Assembly (NCBI RefSeq): GCF_008831285.2
Contig: NC_045149.1
Span: 11,002,417 to 11,066,416, forward strand
Reading direction: 5' to 3'
DNA from: Nymphaea colorata
Lineage: Eukaryota > Streptophyta > Magnoliopsida > Nymphaeales > Nymphaeaceae
Length of the DNA stretch: 64,000 nt
A program made the translations under genes and the position numbers. Below the pieces are notes generated by a model. It was not told the origin of the DNA and did no database searches. It saw nothing but the letters and a program-made list of their open reading frames with translations. Shown here one piece after another: positions 24,821-35,954 of this stretch (positions within the stretch are counted from its first letter, which is position 1; each line of letters begins with the position of its first letter).

Positions 24821-24960
24821 TAAATATTCAATGAAATATGTCAGTTTTGTTAAGTTTGTTGTTAGTAGCTGTGTTTATGCCTTGTTTTGGCTGACGTAAC
24901 TCTTCTCTTGTCATTTTTTTACAGGTTCGAAGATGACGTAAACTACCACATGGAACTCAG

Positions 24961-25851
24961 CTGTGAAATTGTTTTTTGTAAAATATAGTTTGATGCTAAA
25001 ATCTTACATGTTCATTACAAGAATGCTTTGGAAATACATTTAACCTTTTGAGATGAAAAACCTATGCTTGTTTTTGTTAGGTCATAAACTTGTTCCTTTA
25101 CTGTCTCTTTCATTCGTTTGCTTTCTCCTTTACTTCTCTACTAAATAGAATTGTAGTCAATGATGATTCTGACTGCATTAGTATGATGTTCAAATATAAT
25201 TGATACCTGAACGGTTAGCCAAACACATATCTTCTTTTGGTTGATACATAATACTCAACTCCTTGGGTTCTTGGGATTTCCATCGCTGGATCTTTGGCTA
25301 AACATATTTATAGTAGAATGAGAGGGGGCGGCATGTGCTATGTGCAAGAATTAAGTGATGTGCCCTTTGAATTGGCACATTTTATCTTGTAAACATTTGC
25401 ATGTACTTTAGATGATTAAGCAAAAGCTAATGAAGGAGGGATTATGAAATTTGTTGGATAAGTAGTATCATGTTCTAGAGCAGATATTTTTTGCAGAGTC
25501 AAATTTTTGCACAGATATACTTTATCTTCTCCATTGAGCTACATATATGTAACAAAAGGTAGTGGTGTTAGTAACACAACACATGAGGCTGATAGATTCT
25601 ATCTCTGACTAGATATTTCTACAACGTATAGGAGTTAATCATTTTTCCTTAGCATGTCTAAGAGGAAATTTTTTGAGCAATGAAATATTTGTTGATTCCA
25701 TGAGGTGCAAGAACAAAGTCAACAAAAGATGTCAACTGCTGCATTTTTCATGAAAAAATTGCAAAATCTGGCAGGCGAATGTTGTCACTAAATTGTTCAT
25801 GTATCAATCCTCTTGGCTAAAGATCTATCATCACTTTCTCTTGTTTCACAG
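24961..25851. other. No recognisable coding feature
   Basis: AT-rich sequence after the CACTA proteins. It ends with a good 3' splice-site context (CTCTTGTTTCACAG) leading into the candidate exon at 25852, so the last part reads like an intron. Confidence 0.4.
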
Positions 25852-25994
25852 TTCAGCAGATATGCAGGGAATTGAGAGAAGTAACACTTAAAGATGGTTC
25901 AACCTGCTCATATGGAAGAACACTTCCAAAAGATCCAACTTGTTCCATGCTATGCATTGCAAATTTACCATTTGAGTTAGAGCCACAAATACAG
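25852..25994 (+). pseudogene. Candidate host exon, unidentified
   Basis: A 143-bp segment preceded by TTTCACAG and followed by CAG|GTGCAA, both acceptable plant splice sites. One frame is open across it and reads ICRELREVTLKDG, CSYGRTLPKDPTC and CIANLPFELEPQIQ. It looks protein-like, but I do not recognise the family. It lies between CACTA protein remnants and a PGK pseudogene, so it may be a captured or relocated exon and not part of a working gene. Confidence 0.4.
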
Positions 25995-26295
25995 GTGCAA
26001 CTTTTTCTTGAGAAAATGTTAGGGGATTTTTCTGACACAATGTACTATTAAACATTAGACAGTTAAAGAGGGGAGTTAGTTTACTCTTGTGAACATCATG
26101 AATCTTTTTTTTTCCAAGAATTTGATTCATTTTATCATTGTTTTTTAAATTCTTTCTATTGCTCTTGATAAGGCTTTGAAAATATGATATTTCACAGTAT
26201 TATCCTGGATTAATATCACTTGTTGATTACAATCTTCTGGCATTCATAATACATGAGATGTGTTGAACAAAGATAAAAATTTGTCGTACAAGCAG

Positions 26296-26531
26296 GACCC
26301 TGCTTTGGAGCCATTCCAGCATGAGCCAGAGAAGGAGAAACACTACGCAAAAGTCTTCAGCTACCAATAATGGAAGGGGCAGATGACACCACTGTCGTGT
26401 TAGAGATGGAAGCGGCATTAAGGAAGTATGAGTAGATAGGATCAGACCTTGGGATCACTGCCACCTGCAAATTTTCTGCTGTGGACCCAAGCAAATTAAC
26501 CAGATTGATAATCGGGGAGGAGGGCGGAAAG
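26296..26531 (+). pseudogene. Candidate host exon remnant, unidentified
   Basis: Bounded by GTACAAGCAG on the left and GGCGGAAAG|GTATAG on the right. One frame reads DDTTVVLEMEAALRKYE, a TAG stop, then IGSDLGITATCKFSAVDPSK and LTRLIIGEEGGK, with splice donor directly after. The composition looks like real protein, but the stop and the shorter first half argue for a pseudogene. Family not recognised. On the other strand a 73-codon open frame covers the same DNA and is regarded as a shadow. Confidence 0.35.
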
Positions 26532-26989
26532 GTATAGTTCTTTTTCATTTTCAGCACTTTCATTCTTGAAACAAGCATATGTAAAATCTATTGAGCACTG
26601 TATAACTCAAATGTTAGCTTAACCTCTTGTTTCTTCTTTTGTATAATAGTTTCATGTATGATGGGATCAATTACTAATGAATCCTGGACAATTCAGATCA
26701 GTATGATTCTATGGTGGGTATGTGGGTTATAAGTCATTTCTTCCGCCACTTTCTCCTCTTTCTTACACACATAAACTTTGATTTTTTCATTTTCAGTTCA
26801 GATCCTGCTTCACATCACTTTCCATTACTTCCTACATATAATATTTTTCAAAACATGTGTATCCCTTTTTGCCTTCATATATTGCTTTCTGTTCTTTTTC
26901 ATGTGCTGGTTTATGGTCAAGGTTTCACTTGGCTTCGAACATTTCTGCTTGTATCCTTTCAGTATACTGGTCTATGATGAAAACCAGTT

Positions 26990-27680
26990 TTGGAAATCAT
27001 TTGCTGCCATTGTTGGAGGTTCAAAGGTATGATCAAAGATTGGAGTGATTTGAGTCGTTACTGGAAAAGGCTGATATTCTTCTTCTTGGTGGAGGAATGA
27101 TTTTCACATTTTACAAGGCACAAGGTCTTTCAGTGGGATCATCACTAGTGGAAGAGGATAAGCTCGATTTTGCTACCTCACTTCTTGAGGAAGCCAAAGG
27201 CAAAAGACTATCTCTCTTGTTGCCCACTGAAGTTGTTATTGCTGACAATTTTGCTCCTGGTGCCAACAGCAAGGTTTGTTATTATTCTGTTTCTAGACTC
27301 TAGATCATGTCAATTCGTGTAGCAAGCATCACAAAACTTGTTAGTGTTCTCTTGGCAAGAGATATATCTCGCAGCTACCTACAAATGATTTACCTTTCAC
27401 AATGTTGGGAGAAAATAGACTTTGAGCTTATATAGTGGAAATTTTGAGATTTGTAAAGAGTTATGCATAATAGTAGAGGGATTGTTTTGATATACCATGC
27501 TCTCTTGTCATTATACCAAAGCACCAATGGTATTTGTGATGGGTAACTTAAAACCTCTGAAATCATATTATTTAATTACCTTTTGATTTACTATTTCTTG
27601 TATAGTCCAGCTTCTGCGATCCCTGATGGTTGGATGGGACTTGATATTGGTCTCGACTCCATCAAGACTTTCAGTGAGCC
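26990..27680 (+). pseudogene. Phosphoglycerate kinase (PGK) pseudogene fragment
   Basis: PGK transfers phosphate between 1,3-bisphosphoglycerate and ADP in glycolysis and the Calvin cycle. Two exon pieces match plant PGK. The first (about 26998-27273) reads FAAIVGGSK, a stop, SKIGVI, a frameshift, then [38 protein letters not shown] and [20 protein letters not shown]. After an intron (27274-27605, GT...TATAG) the second reads [20 protein letters not shown] then TF (27607-27670). Damage: TGA at 27030-27032 replaces a serine codon, and an extra T near 27049-27051 shifts the frame. The N-terminal domain and everything after SIKTF, including the ATP-binding C-terminus (GGGDS region), are absent. 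Sequence after about 27675 is unrelated to PGK, so the fragment ends in a chimeric junction. Confidence 0.9.
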
Positions 27681-27769
27681 AAAGTCACCGAAATCTACGG
27701 CCCCAAGGAAGTTAAAAAGAGAAGACGGCTAATTTCCCTTGACAAATTGTGCAATGTTTGCAAGGGGTC

Positions 27770-30700
27770 TGTTAACACCCCAAATTTTTCCACATCGGAA
27801 CTAAAGCGATATCAAAATTTTACAAAAGAACTGTGAAAACTTGCAATTTCAAAGCTAATTTTGAATCTAAAGAACAATTTAGATTCAATTTAACCTGCGA
27901 CACAAATCCCAATGCATGATTACGAGTCTAAACTATTTGCAAATGTCTTTTGACATCCAAATCCAGTTGCAAATGTCATTTGAAATCCAAATCCAATTGC
28001 AAAATTCAAATTTTGACTCAAATCCAAGAATTGGATCTAATTCGGTCTAGAATGCTATGTGGGAGTGTGGGCCCCACCTAGCCCATGTGGTCAAGAGCCC
28101 CCCATGGGTCAGCGCCCCCCCCCCCCCCAATTTAAAAAAAATAAAATAATATATTAAAGGAAGAAAGGTCGTTTTCAAGGAGAAATGAATGAGCAACCTA
28201 GGAAAAGAAAGACATTTATGTCTCCCTCTCTTCTTTAGCTAGGTCATCTTTAAAAAGGAGTCAATTTCCAGAAAGCAATAACTAGGCTGGTCAAACTCAC
28301 CTAACCTACTTAATTCAAGTAGATCTGATCCGGGTGCACCAAAATGTGGTGCCAATTCCAGCTAGGTTCGGTCAACTTGGGATCAACACAGTCAAATGGA
28401 TAGGTCTATGCCGCGGGCCAATCAGTGGACGAAAATAGTCTTTGACCGAATCGAATCCACTTTGACTAAACTTTGTCGAAGTATAATTCAACTCAATTAA
28501 GTGCTTTCTTAGTTCAAATTTATCAAATTACCTCAAAAAAAATCAAACTACTCGCAAATGAGCTTTGACTTTGGTCAATTGGTCGAAATGGACCAATCTG
28601 GACAATTTTGCCATTTTATAGTCAAATTGAGATTATAGAGTCTAAATTGGTTTATGAAAGACACATATACATTTAGATTTGCCAAACATATAAATCAAAT
28701 ACCAAATGAAAATTCAATATTTCAAACCAAAGTTTGATTCAGCTGAAATCCATCTTTAATTAAGTTATAGACGAAAATACCCCTTTCAAACCAAATTTGA
28801 TAGAATTTTTATATTTTATTCAAATTTAAATTGAATTATAATAATTCAAAGGCATTTGGAGCTTAGTAACTCGGTTTTAACCTAACAAGCTTGATTTCAA
28901 ACAAAGAAAAAATAAATAGCACAAAATAAGGAAAAACCCTATGCAAGGGTATTTTGGTCCAAAATTTTGGTCAAAGTTGGTCAGCTAGGTCTGAACCAAT
29001 GTTGACCAAACCTTGCCCAGCCCACCTAGCTCATGTAAATGGGCTAAGATTGGTCAAATTAGAGCCATTAGACCCTCTTTAACTCATTTTACAAGTCCCC
29101 AAGGTCTTAAGCAAGTTCATAAGGTGAGTTAAGGAGGTGGTTGAACCCACCTCCTCTATATAAGCCCCCTCTTGACCACCAGGGGGGGGGGAGGGGGACG
29201 AAAATTTCAAACACTTCACCAAGTTGATGCAGCAAAGGTACTAGGAGGGAGAAGCCAAGGAGGAGAAATAAAATTTGTTCAAGCCTTCTTTCCCCTTCTC
29301 TCTCATTTTCTTCTTTATTCCCTCTATCGAGTCTGCTAAGTGAGGGTGCTTAAGAGAACCCTTACTTACCGCAAGGTAGGTAATTTTAATCAATTTCTCA
29401 TCTATTTTAGCTTCTTGTTGATTCATTTTAATTTCAGCAATTCGAGAGAAGGGTTTATTTTCATTTATTTTATAGCTAGGAATGATGCCCAAGTAGGTAG
29501 AACCTACGATCAAATGTACCTGTTAATGCATAATGCATGCATGTGTCAGTTTTTCTAAAAGACTAACCCATGTATCAAATTTCGAAAAGGGCCCCAAGGC
29601 CACACCCATTTCAAAACAACAAACTTAAAACCATTTTGAACTCCTCACAATGAGAGAATCCCACGGTGAGAAATAGTGATTTTGCTGCAACATATGTGAT
29701 GAAAACGCTTATTAGGGATGAATACAGTCTTATGAATGTGATCAACTCTTGCATGGTAATATTATGGATGAATTAGCTTGAGTATTGTTGTTTTCTTTTT
29801 CATTTGAAGTCGTTCGGATTCATGTCCTTCAATTTAATTGATCAAGGGTGGTAGAGGAGATTAGAAACAAGTTTTCAATCTTCATATGTAAAAGAACCCA
29901 GCCATGAATCATCATGATTCATGAGTCATGCGGTCCTTTGATTAAATTCCATTATTTTGAAGAGTAAGATACATATATATATATATATTGTTATATATAT
30001 ATATGGATTGAATCTCTTCTTAAAAATCATTTTCTTCTTTTAAAATCAGGTTGGAACACGTTTCCAAACTGGTTTTTAAGAAAGGGAATCATTTTGTTGA
30101 TTTTGATAGCGCATTGCTATGAAATCATTTTCATTTCATTTTTATTTAATTTCAGCAATTCATACGTAAAACGTATGCAAGTTGCTGGAATGCGACCATG
30201 ATCTATGGGAATTGGCTTAAGAATGTCAAATTTTATATATTTGTGATGCCAATTTTTCACCATAAAGTGGTTATATTTTGAAGGACAATAAAAAGGTTCT
30301 ACTCCTACCTAATCGGCTCTCTAAAAGCCTTTTAGAAATTTCCTCCACCAATTTTCAGACTTACATGTGATTGATTGAGTTTCAAAAACAATGTAAGATC
30401 ACATTTCAAAAACCATAGTCTTTGTATCCCTTAAAGAACAAGATCAAAAGTGTTTTCATAGTCCAAGAAATGAATGGATCATCTAGGACAAGAATATGAA
30501 ATTTTGTTTGATTTTGGGGAGAAATAAAGGTTTTTGGAACTCCATGATATGAATGAGAACATGTGGCACATGATTTTTGCCAACTTGATGCTTAGTTCAT
30601 ATGGAGTAAAAATGAATTTCATCATTTCCCAAAGAGTCGAACACTCTTAGAATCAATATTTTAATTTTTATCGATTTAAATCAGAATAAAATCTGATTTT

Positions 30701-31716
30701 ATGACAATTTTATGGAAAAATGATGATGTCCACATTTTCTGCATATTTTAAAGCTTGATTTGATCCTCATTTTCCTAATTCTTAATTGTTTTGAGTTTCT
30801 CATCCATGACTCAAGTTTATGGACTACATCTCTAATTCATGTGCTTAATAATATAATAAGCACATTTAGAGAAAGTCTTACATTTAATAAAAATCAATCT
30901 TCATACATAGATTGTATGACGTGTGATTGCAATAAATGAATCTTGAGAGATTTTGAGAGAGAGAAGAATAAATATTTCATATAGTTTCCCTTCTCATCTC
31001 ATGCATTCCCTTTCACTTAAAATCAATAGCACCACGTATACATTTTCAAGAAGTTTAGTGGTTCAACTTTGAGTTGCAAAAAGTGATCAAGTCATATTGC
31101 AACAAGAATTTGTAAACTTCACTTAATTTCAAAAGAAAACACAAGCAATGCATTTACAATCGTTGCCAAAATATATCTAGAAAACAATATGTTTTTTAAC
31201 AATTTGGAACCTATGTTCTATCAAAAGAAGAACTCAAAATCAATTTTGTTTGCTAAGGAAACTTATCTATTTTCTCAAAAGTTGATCATCATTTCAAGTC
31301 ATCATATTGAGTTCACAACAAAGAACTCAATCTCAAATCTTCAAAATCCTCAAAAATTACGGACTTTAAATCAAATGACACCAAAACAAATGTTTTTAAA
31401 TTAACTTGAAAACTCTCCAATCTTCAAATCTATTTTCAAAACAAGTTCAAATCACTTATTCAAAATGAATTTTGGTTCTTGAATCCAAAATCTCAATGCA
31501 CAAGCATATAGGATTTGCATCAATAACTCGTACATGATCCAAGTAATCCTTAGTCCTTGGTCCAATTACCCCTGTTAAAGGCGACAGAAACGGTTGGACC
31601 TCGTACCGATGGGCGGATCCCTTTCTCTTGAAATTTTTTCTTCAAAACCTCAATTTTAAAAGAATTTTGCTGATTCACATTTCGACTCCCTTTGAGACAG
31701 GGGTGGGGTGCGAACA
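27770..31716 (+). repeat. 5' LTR of the Tat element (3,947 bp)
   Basis: TG at 27770, CA at 31715-31716. Collinear with 39348-43428, roughly 93-95% similar by eye outside indels. Relative to the 3' LTR it lacks three 30-bp minisatellite units and a block of about 155 bp at 29370, and has about 90 extra bp near 30945-31055. It contains a 14-C run (28115-28128), a G run (29182-29191) and a TA-rich stretch near 29973-30003. Confidence 0.95.
29156..29165 (+). promoter_or_regulatory. TATA box of the Tat 5' LTR
   Basis: CTATATAAG in the context CCTCCTCTATATAAGCCCC, conserved in the 3' LTR at about 40822-40832. It lies 1.4 kb into the LTR, setting U3 at about 1.4 kb and leaving a very long R/U5 of about 2.5 kb. 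Confidence 0.7.
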
Positions 31717-31718
31717 AA

Positions 31719-31737
31719 TGGCACACTCGATGGGACC
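31719..31737 (+). other. Putative primer binding site of the Tat element
   Basis: TGGCACACTCGATGGGACC begins two bases after the LTR end (AA spacer). Related motifs follow the LTR ends of both LARD-like elements. The tRNA partner is not assigned. Confidence 0.7.
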
Positions 31738-32389
31738 TGTCATCATCTGTCTAAGGACTTATTTGGATAATATACAAGTTATTTCACAATGCTGGATATC
31801 AATTGCACAAAATTTTTTCATAAACATGCATACCGGCATCATGTAGTGTACATTGAGGAGATTCCGTGAACCTCTTTCATTTCAATTTATCCTACCCCTC
31901 CTCAATTTATGGATTGTATGCAGCCCATGTATGCATTCAATCTTTCAAATCTATCTCTTAGGAACGTATGCAATAGAGTCATCTATTTCACATCTTCTCA
32001 TGAGTTTTGAAAAATAAATCCTTACCTTCATTATATCCCGGTCATCATGTTGCCGGGCTATTTCTAGGACATTAGTCCAAGATATAGCCCTACAACTAGA
32101 CCACCCAATTGGACTGAGATGTCCCCCTATTAGTACAGAAATGGACAATAGTCCCGCAATATCGATGGGTGAACAAGGAGAATTGAAGAACCCAAATCTA
32201 GAAAGCCCTTGGAGGAGTTTATACCAGTACCATAAATTTGGTATACAGGCATACCTTAAATTTTGGATAAATCAAGAACGATTTATCCATTTATTCTCCA
32301 TAGGTTCCAAGACCAATTTTCAAAACAATGCATATAGGCAAGGGTCATAGGGGATTGCATTATCAATTTTTCATCAATTGCTTGTTTGG
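31738..32389 (+). other. Tat element 5' leader, non-coding
   Basis: About 650 bp between PBS and gag without recognised protein motifs. The open frame 32141-32350 (69 codons) just upstream of gag resembles nothing known to me. Confidence 0.6.
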
Positions 32390-33791
32390 ATGATAGAAGC
32401 AAATGATCTAGAATTTGAAGAATACAGAAGATTCCGAAAATACATGATTATGCTCAATGAAAAACAAACTCAGGTAGAAAAGGCCAAAAAGAAAGGGAAG
32501 AAAACAAAAAAATATTCACAAGTAGTTCCGACTCTTCTGAAAATACTACAACAGAATCCAGTAGTGAAGAAGAACCAAAGACTTCTAAGAAAAAGAAGAA
32601 GGGAGAACCTTGGAAAACGAAAAATTCATGAAATCGAAAAGAAGTTGAATGCAGTTCAACTCAAAGGCAAGAACAAAAGGAATTTCAGCTGCAAAGATTT
32701 CTACGAAAGTTTCAAAAATGACAAGCATATAAAAAAGTTGTCTAAAAAATTTATCAAATTTGATGGCCATGGAGACCCAAAGGCACATTTTGTCATGTTC
32801 TTTGCAAAATGCTACAAATTTCGCTACAATCACAGGGCCCTCTTTCGATGTTTCCCAAAGAGTTTGGAAGGAACTACTGTACAGTGGTACTGGAAGCATA
32901 TCAATCCAACCTTTTCATTGAAAGGTTCATCCAGAATGTCGAAACTGCACCTACAATCACTAGACTATGTTATCTGAAACAGAGGCCAGGTGAAAAGGTG
33001 AGGGATTTTATTCAAAGATTGAGGTCCTCTTGCAACAAGATGAGGGACCCAATCTCTCAATCTCATGCATTGAGATTGATTGTCAATAATTTAACACAAC
33101 CATTGAAGAGCTTCATTTCCAATGCTCCAATCAAATCTTTCATTGATCTTACTGAAAGAGCAGAATGCATCGAAGCAGGAATTGAAAATGGAGCCTTTGA
33201 TGCCGTCATCCCAGTAAAGGTTAGGGAAGACACAAAGAAGAACAGTAGGAGTCAAAATGATCCAACATCATAGCCAATGCTGCCACCTTCAAGAAAAAAA
33301 AGTCAGAATATCCCATGAATAAAGGGGTGGCAGACAAAGCTAGCAGCAGTAGCAGCGGCATTAAAAACAAATATCCTGGATGGGGATACGATAGAAAATT
33401 CACCGCATTACAACAGAGTTATGAAGAAGTCGTGCACATGTTGATCGAAAGAGGTACTATGTTTCTTCTGAAAGTTTCCAACCCCTCACCGATGATGGGG
33501 AAAAGCAAAGAACAATTCTGCAAATTTCATCGTACTCTAGGACATGATACAGAAGATTGCCTTGTACTCAAAAATATTGTGCAAGATGCAGTTGACAAAG
33601 AAATCATCAAGGAGGTCAGTAAACAACCAGAAATCCTCAAAAACCCTTTTCCTAAACATGGAAAAGGAACAGTTTCAATGGTCAGGTTTTCAACAAATCA
33701 TCAAATTATGATGACAAACAAAAGGGATACAGCATCCCTGGATTTCTTTGAATTACTTTTCAAACATGATAAATGTTCCATCAATGCATAA
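32390..33791 (+). pseudogene. Tat element gag remnant
   Basis: Structural capsid-type protein. The first ATG of the frame is at 32390. An N-terminal Lys-rich stretch (about 32480-32670) is followed by the retrotransposon gag core FDGHGDPKAHFVMFFAKC (about 32758-32812) and LEGTTVQWYW. A frameshift near 32930 moves the frame, where LCYLKQRPGEKVRDFIQRLR and FIDLTERAECIEAGI continue the gag domain to a stop at 33271. A further frame (33315-33791) holds the zinc-knuckle-like CKFHRTLGHDTEDC and LKNIVQDAVDKEII, usual in Tat/Athila-type gag. Needs at least two frame corrections, so it is non-functional. Confidence 0.85.
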
Positions 33792-33797
33792 ACCAGA

Positions 33798-34823
33798 TTG
33801 GTTAAACAAGACAGTCTGACAGAGATTGATCAGAAGTCACAAGTATGGAATCCTGAACCTTTAGAATCTATTTTGAAGGAATTAGATCCCTTACCTCAAG
33901 TCAAGAATGAAGGATTTAGCGTCAACAGGGGGAACGAATGGGCTTTTGAACTATATGAAAATGGTCCGATCCCATTTTCTGATAAAGATCTACCAATTGG
34001 AGGCGCATCACACAATGATGTCTTGCATATAGTGGTTGAAACAAGGGGCACCAGATTTTCTCATGTTTTAATTGATGGAGGTGCAATCTTGAATATTTGT
34101 CCACAACAGACAACTTGTACATTGGGCATCAGGCAAGCCGACTATACCCCATCATCAATTTTCATCCATGGATATGACGGAACAGGACAACCATGCGTAG
34201 GATGTATATGTCTAGATCTGAATATCTCTGAGACATATCATCGGGTTTTATTCCATGTGGTGGATATAGAACCTTCATTCAACCTGTTGCTTGACAGACC
34301 GTGGATCCATGCTACCAATGCAGTTCCTTCCACTCCACATCAGTGCAGCAAGTGGACTCACAACCGGGATACTATAACAATCTATGCAGAAGACAGACTG
34401 AATCATCTTGTGCATCCAATGATTCCAGTACCAACGTATAAAATCGAGGTACCCAGTATTCAAGTCTGCAAAGAAGAAGAAATATCTCAAAGTCTTAGCA
34501 GATTGGTCATTCAGAAGCCAAAGAAACAAATGTGGGTGAAAAGGGGTATCAAACACGAAACAAGTTACAAAAGTCATCTGTTATTCAAGAAATTTTGCCA
34601 GAATGAGAAAGGATTAAATTTACTTATACGCCATGGCTACCGGCCATTTACTGGACTTTGCAAAATTGAAAATGGAAACTTGGAGCCGATTACTTTGACA
34701 GGACAACGAGGCACTCAAGCCTTGGGATGTCAAAGTCATGAAAAAGTGGATGCCGAGGAAGGATTCAAGTCAGTACCCTTTGTCAAGAGCAGCACCATAG
34801 GCAGATGTTCACCATCAATCTGA
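33798..34823 (+). CDS. Tat element aspartic protease region (open frame, part of a dead polyprotein)
   Basis: An open frame of 341 codons that starts with a non-ATG codon (TTG), so translation would depend on gag-pol continuity that is broken upstream. The retropepsin motif is VLIDGGAILNICP (about 34062-34100), where Tat-type proteases often have D-x-G-S/A; here it is D-G-G. The second conserved block is LLLDRPWIHATNAVPST (about 34285-34335), where the family usually has LLGRPWIH, so a Gly is replaced by Asp. Downstream about 160 codons lead toward RT and contain no known domain. The protease would cleave the polyprotein. It ends at TGA 34821-34823; a gap of about 120 bp without open frame precedes RT. 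Confidence 0.8.
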   Translation: MVKQDSLTEIDQKSQVWNPEPLESILKELDPLPQVKNEGFSVNRGNEWAFELYENGPIPFSDKDLPIGGASHNDVLHIVVETRGTRFSHVLIDGGAILNICPQQTTCTLGIRQADYTPSSIFIHGYDGTGQPCVGCICLDLNISETYHRVLFHVVDIEPSFNLLLDRPWIHATNAVPSTPHQCSKWTHNRDTITIYAEDRLNHLVHPMIPVPTYKIEVPSIQVCKEEEISQSLSRLVIQKPKKQMWVKRGIKHETSYKSHLLFKKFCQNEKGLNLLIRHGYRPFTGLCKIENGNLEPITLTGQRGTQALGCQSHEKVDAEEGFKSVPFVKSSTIGRCSPSI

Positions 34824-34948
34824 ATCTACAAATCCGCTGTCATTTTATCATTTAGTCATCGTTTTGTCATTTTGTCATCATACCAAGTATCTTTATTTTG
34901 TAATACCTTCAAATATGCGATGACATATGCAATTTACTTCCATATACA

Positions 34949-35945
34949 ATGTCTCAAATCCCATCTAACTTCTTTATAATCTTTAGGATGACATCTGAGG
35001 GTCAAACATCAAAAGCTTTTAAGGATGTAAATCCAGAACTCACTGAGGCAGAATGTCCAGAGTTCATTCAAATAAGAAAGCAAGATCAACTGTCACCTTT
35101 GATTAATCATCCGATTGAGGAAATTAACATTGGCACGAAAAAGAATCCAAAGATTTTACAAATTGGAACAAGTCTTTCAGCAGAAGAAAGAAAAGAGTTG
35201 ATAGACTTCGTCAAAGAGCATCAAGAAGCCTTTACATGGACTTATGAGGACATGCCAGGACTTGATACAAAATTAGTCGAGCATCGACTACCATTGCAAC
35301 CAGAATGCAAGGCAATCAAATAAAAGTTGAGGAAACTAGACCCTCGTCTTGAGGGGCAAGTTAAGGAAGGCCTAGAAGACCTACTAAAGGCAGGGTTCAT
35401 CTGAACAATCGACTATCCTGAATGGTTAGCAAACATTGTGGTAGTTCCAAAGAAAAATGGTAAAATTCGACTCTGCATCGATTCCAGAGATTTGAATAAA
35501 GCCACACCAATGGACGACTTTCCACTTTCAAACATCGACTTGTTGGTAGACAGTACCGAAGGCCACACTATGTTCTCCTTTATGGATGAATATTCTGGCT
35601 ATAACCAAATTTAGCTGGCAGCTCATAATCAAGCCAAAACATCATTTACAACCCCATGGGGCACCTTTTGCTATACCGTAATGCCGTTTGGTCTGAAGAA
35701 CGCTGGGGCAACATATGAAAGGGCTATGACAGTTATTTTTCATGATCAGATGCATCAAATCATGGATGCATATGTAGATGATTTACTAATTAAGTAAAAA
35801 ACAAGGGAGAATCATATCAGCATTCTCTCTCAAGTTTTTGATAGACTCCTGCAGTATAAGCTTAGGTTGAATCCACAAAAATGTGTATTTGGAGTGGAAT
35901 GTGGTAAGCTTTTAAGATTTATGGTCAGGAAAAAGGGAATCGAGA
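34949..35945 (+). pseudogene. Tat element reverse transcriptase remnant
   Basis: Copies element RNA into DNA. An open frame 34949-35323 leads into RT (FTWTYEDMPGLDTKLVEHRL). After its stop the same frame family continues with KAGFI, NIVVVPKKNGKIRLCIDSRD then LNKATP, FSFMDEYSGYNQ, TTPWGTFCYTVMPFGLKNAG and the catalytic box AYVDDLLIK (YVDD at 35771-35782). Stops at 35321 (TAA), 35402 (TGA), 35612 (TAG, just after NQI) and 35795 (TAA) interrupt it. The catalytic Asp residues themselves are intact. A few of the stops are single-base changes, so decay is moderate. Confidence 0.92.
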
Positions 35946-35954
35946 TGGATCTTA

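Larger units (their letters stand above)
20961..24960 (+). mobile_element. CACTA (En/Spm) transposon, coding part, degenerate
   Basis: Encodes remnants of both usual CACTA proteins on the plus strand: Tnp2 transposase with DUF4216, followed by a plant Ptta/En/Spm second protein. No 5' CACTA terminus was found between 19 and 21 kb, so the left end appears lost. A terminus of the right orientation (...CTTGTAGTG) lies far downstream at 44865. The element may therefore extend to there, carrying gene fragments and interrupted by the Tat element; that extension is inference. Confidence 0.8.
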
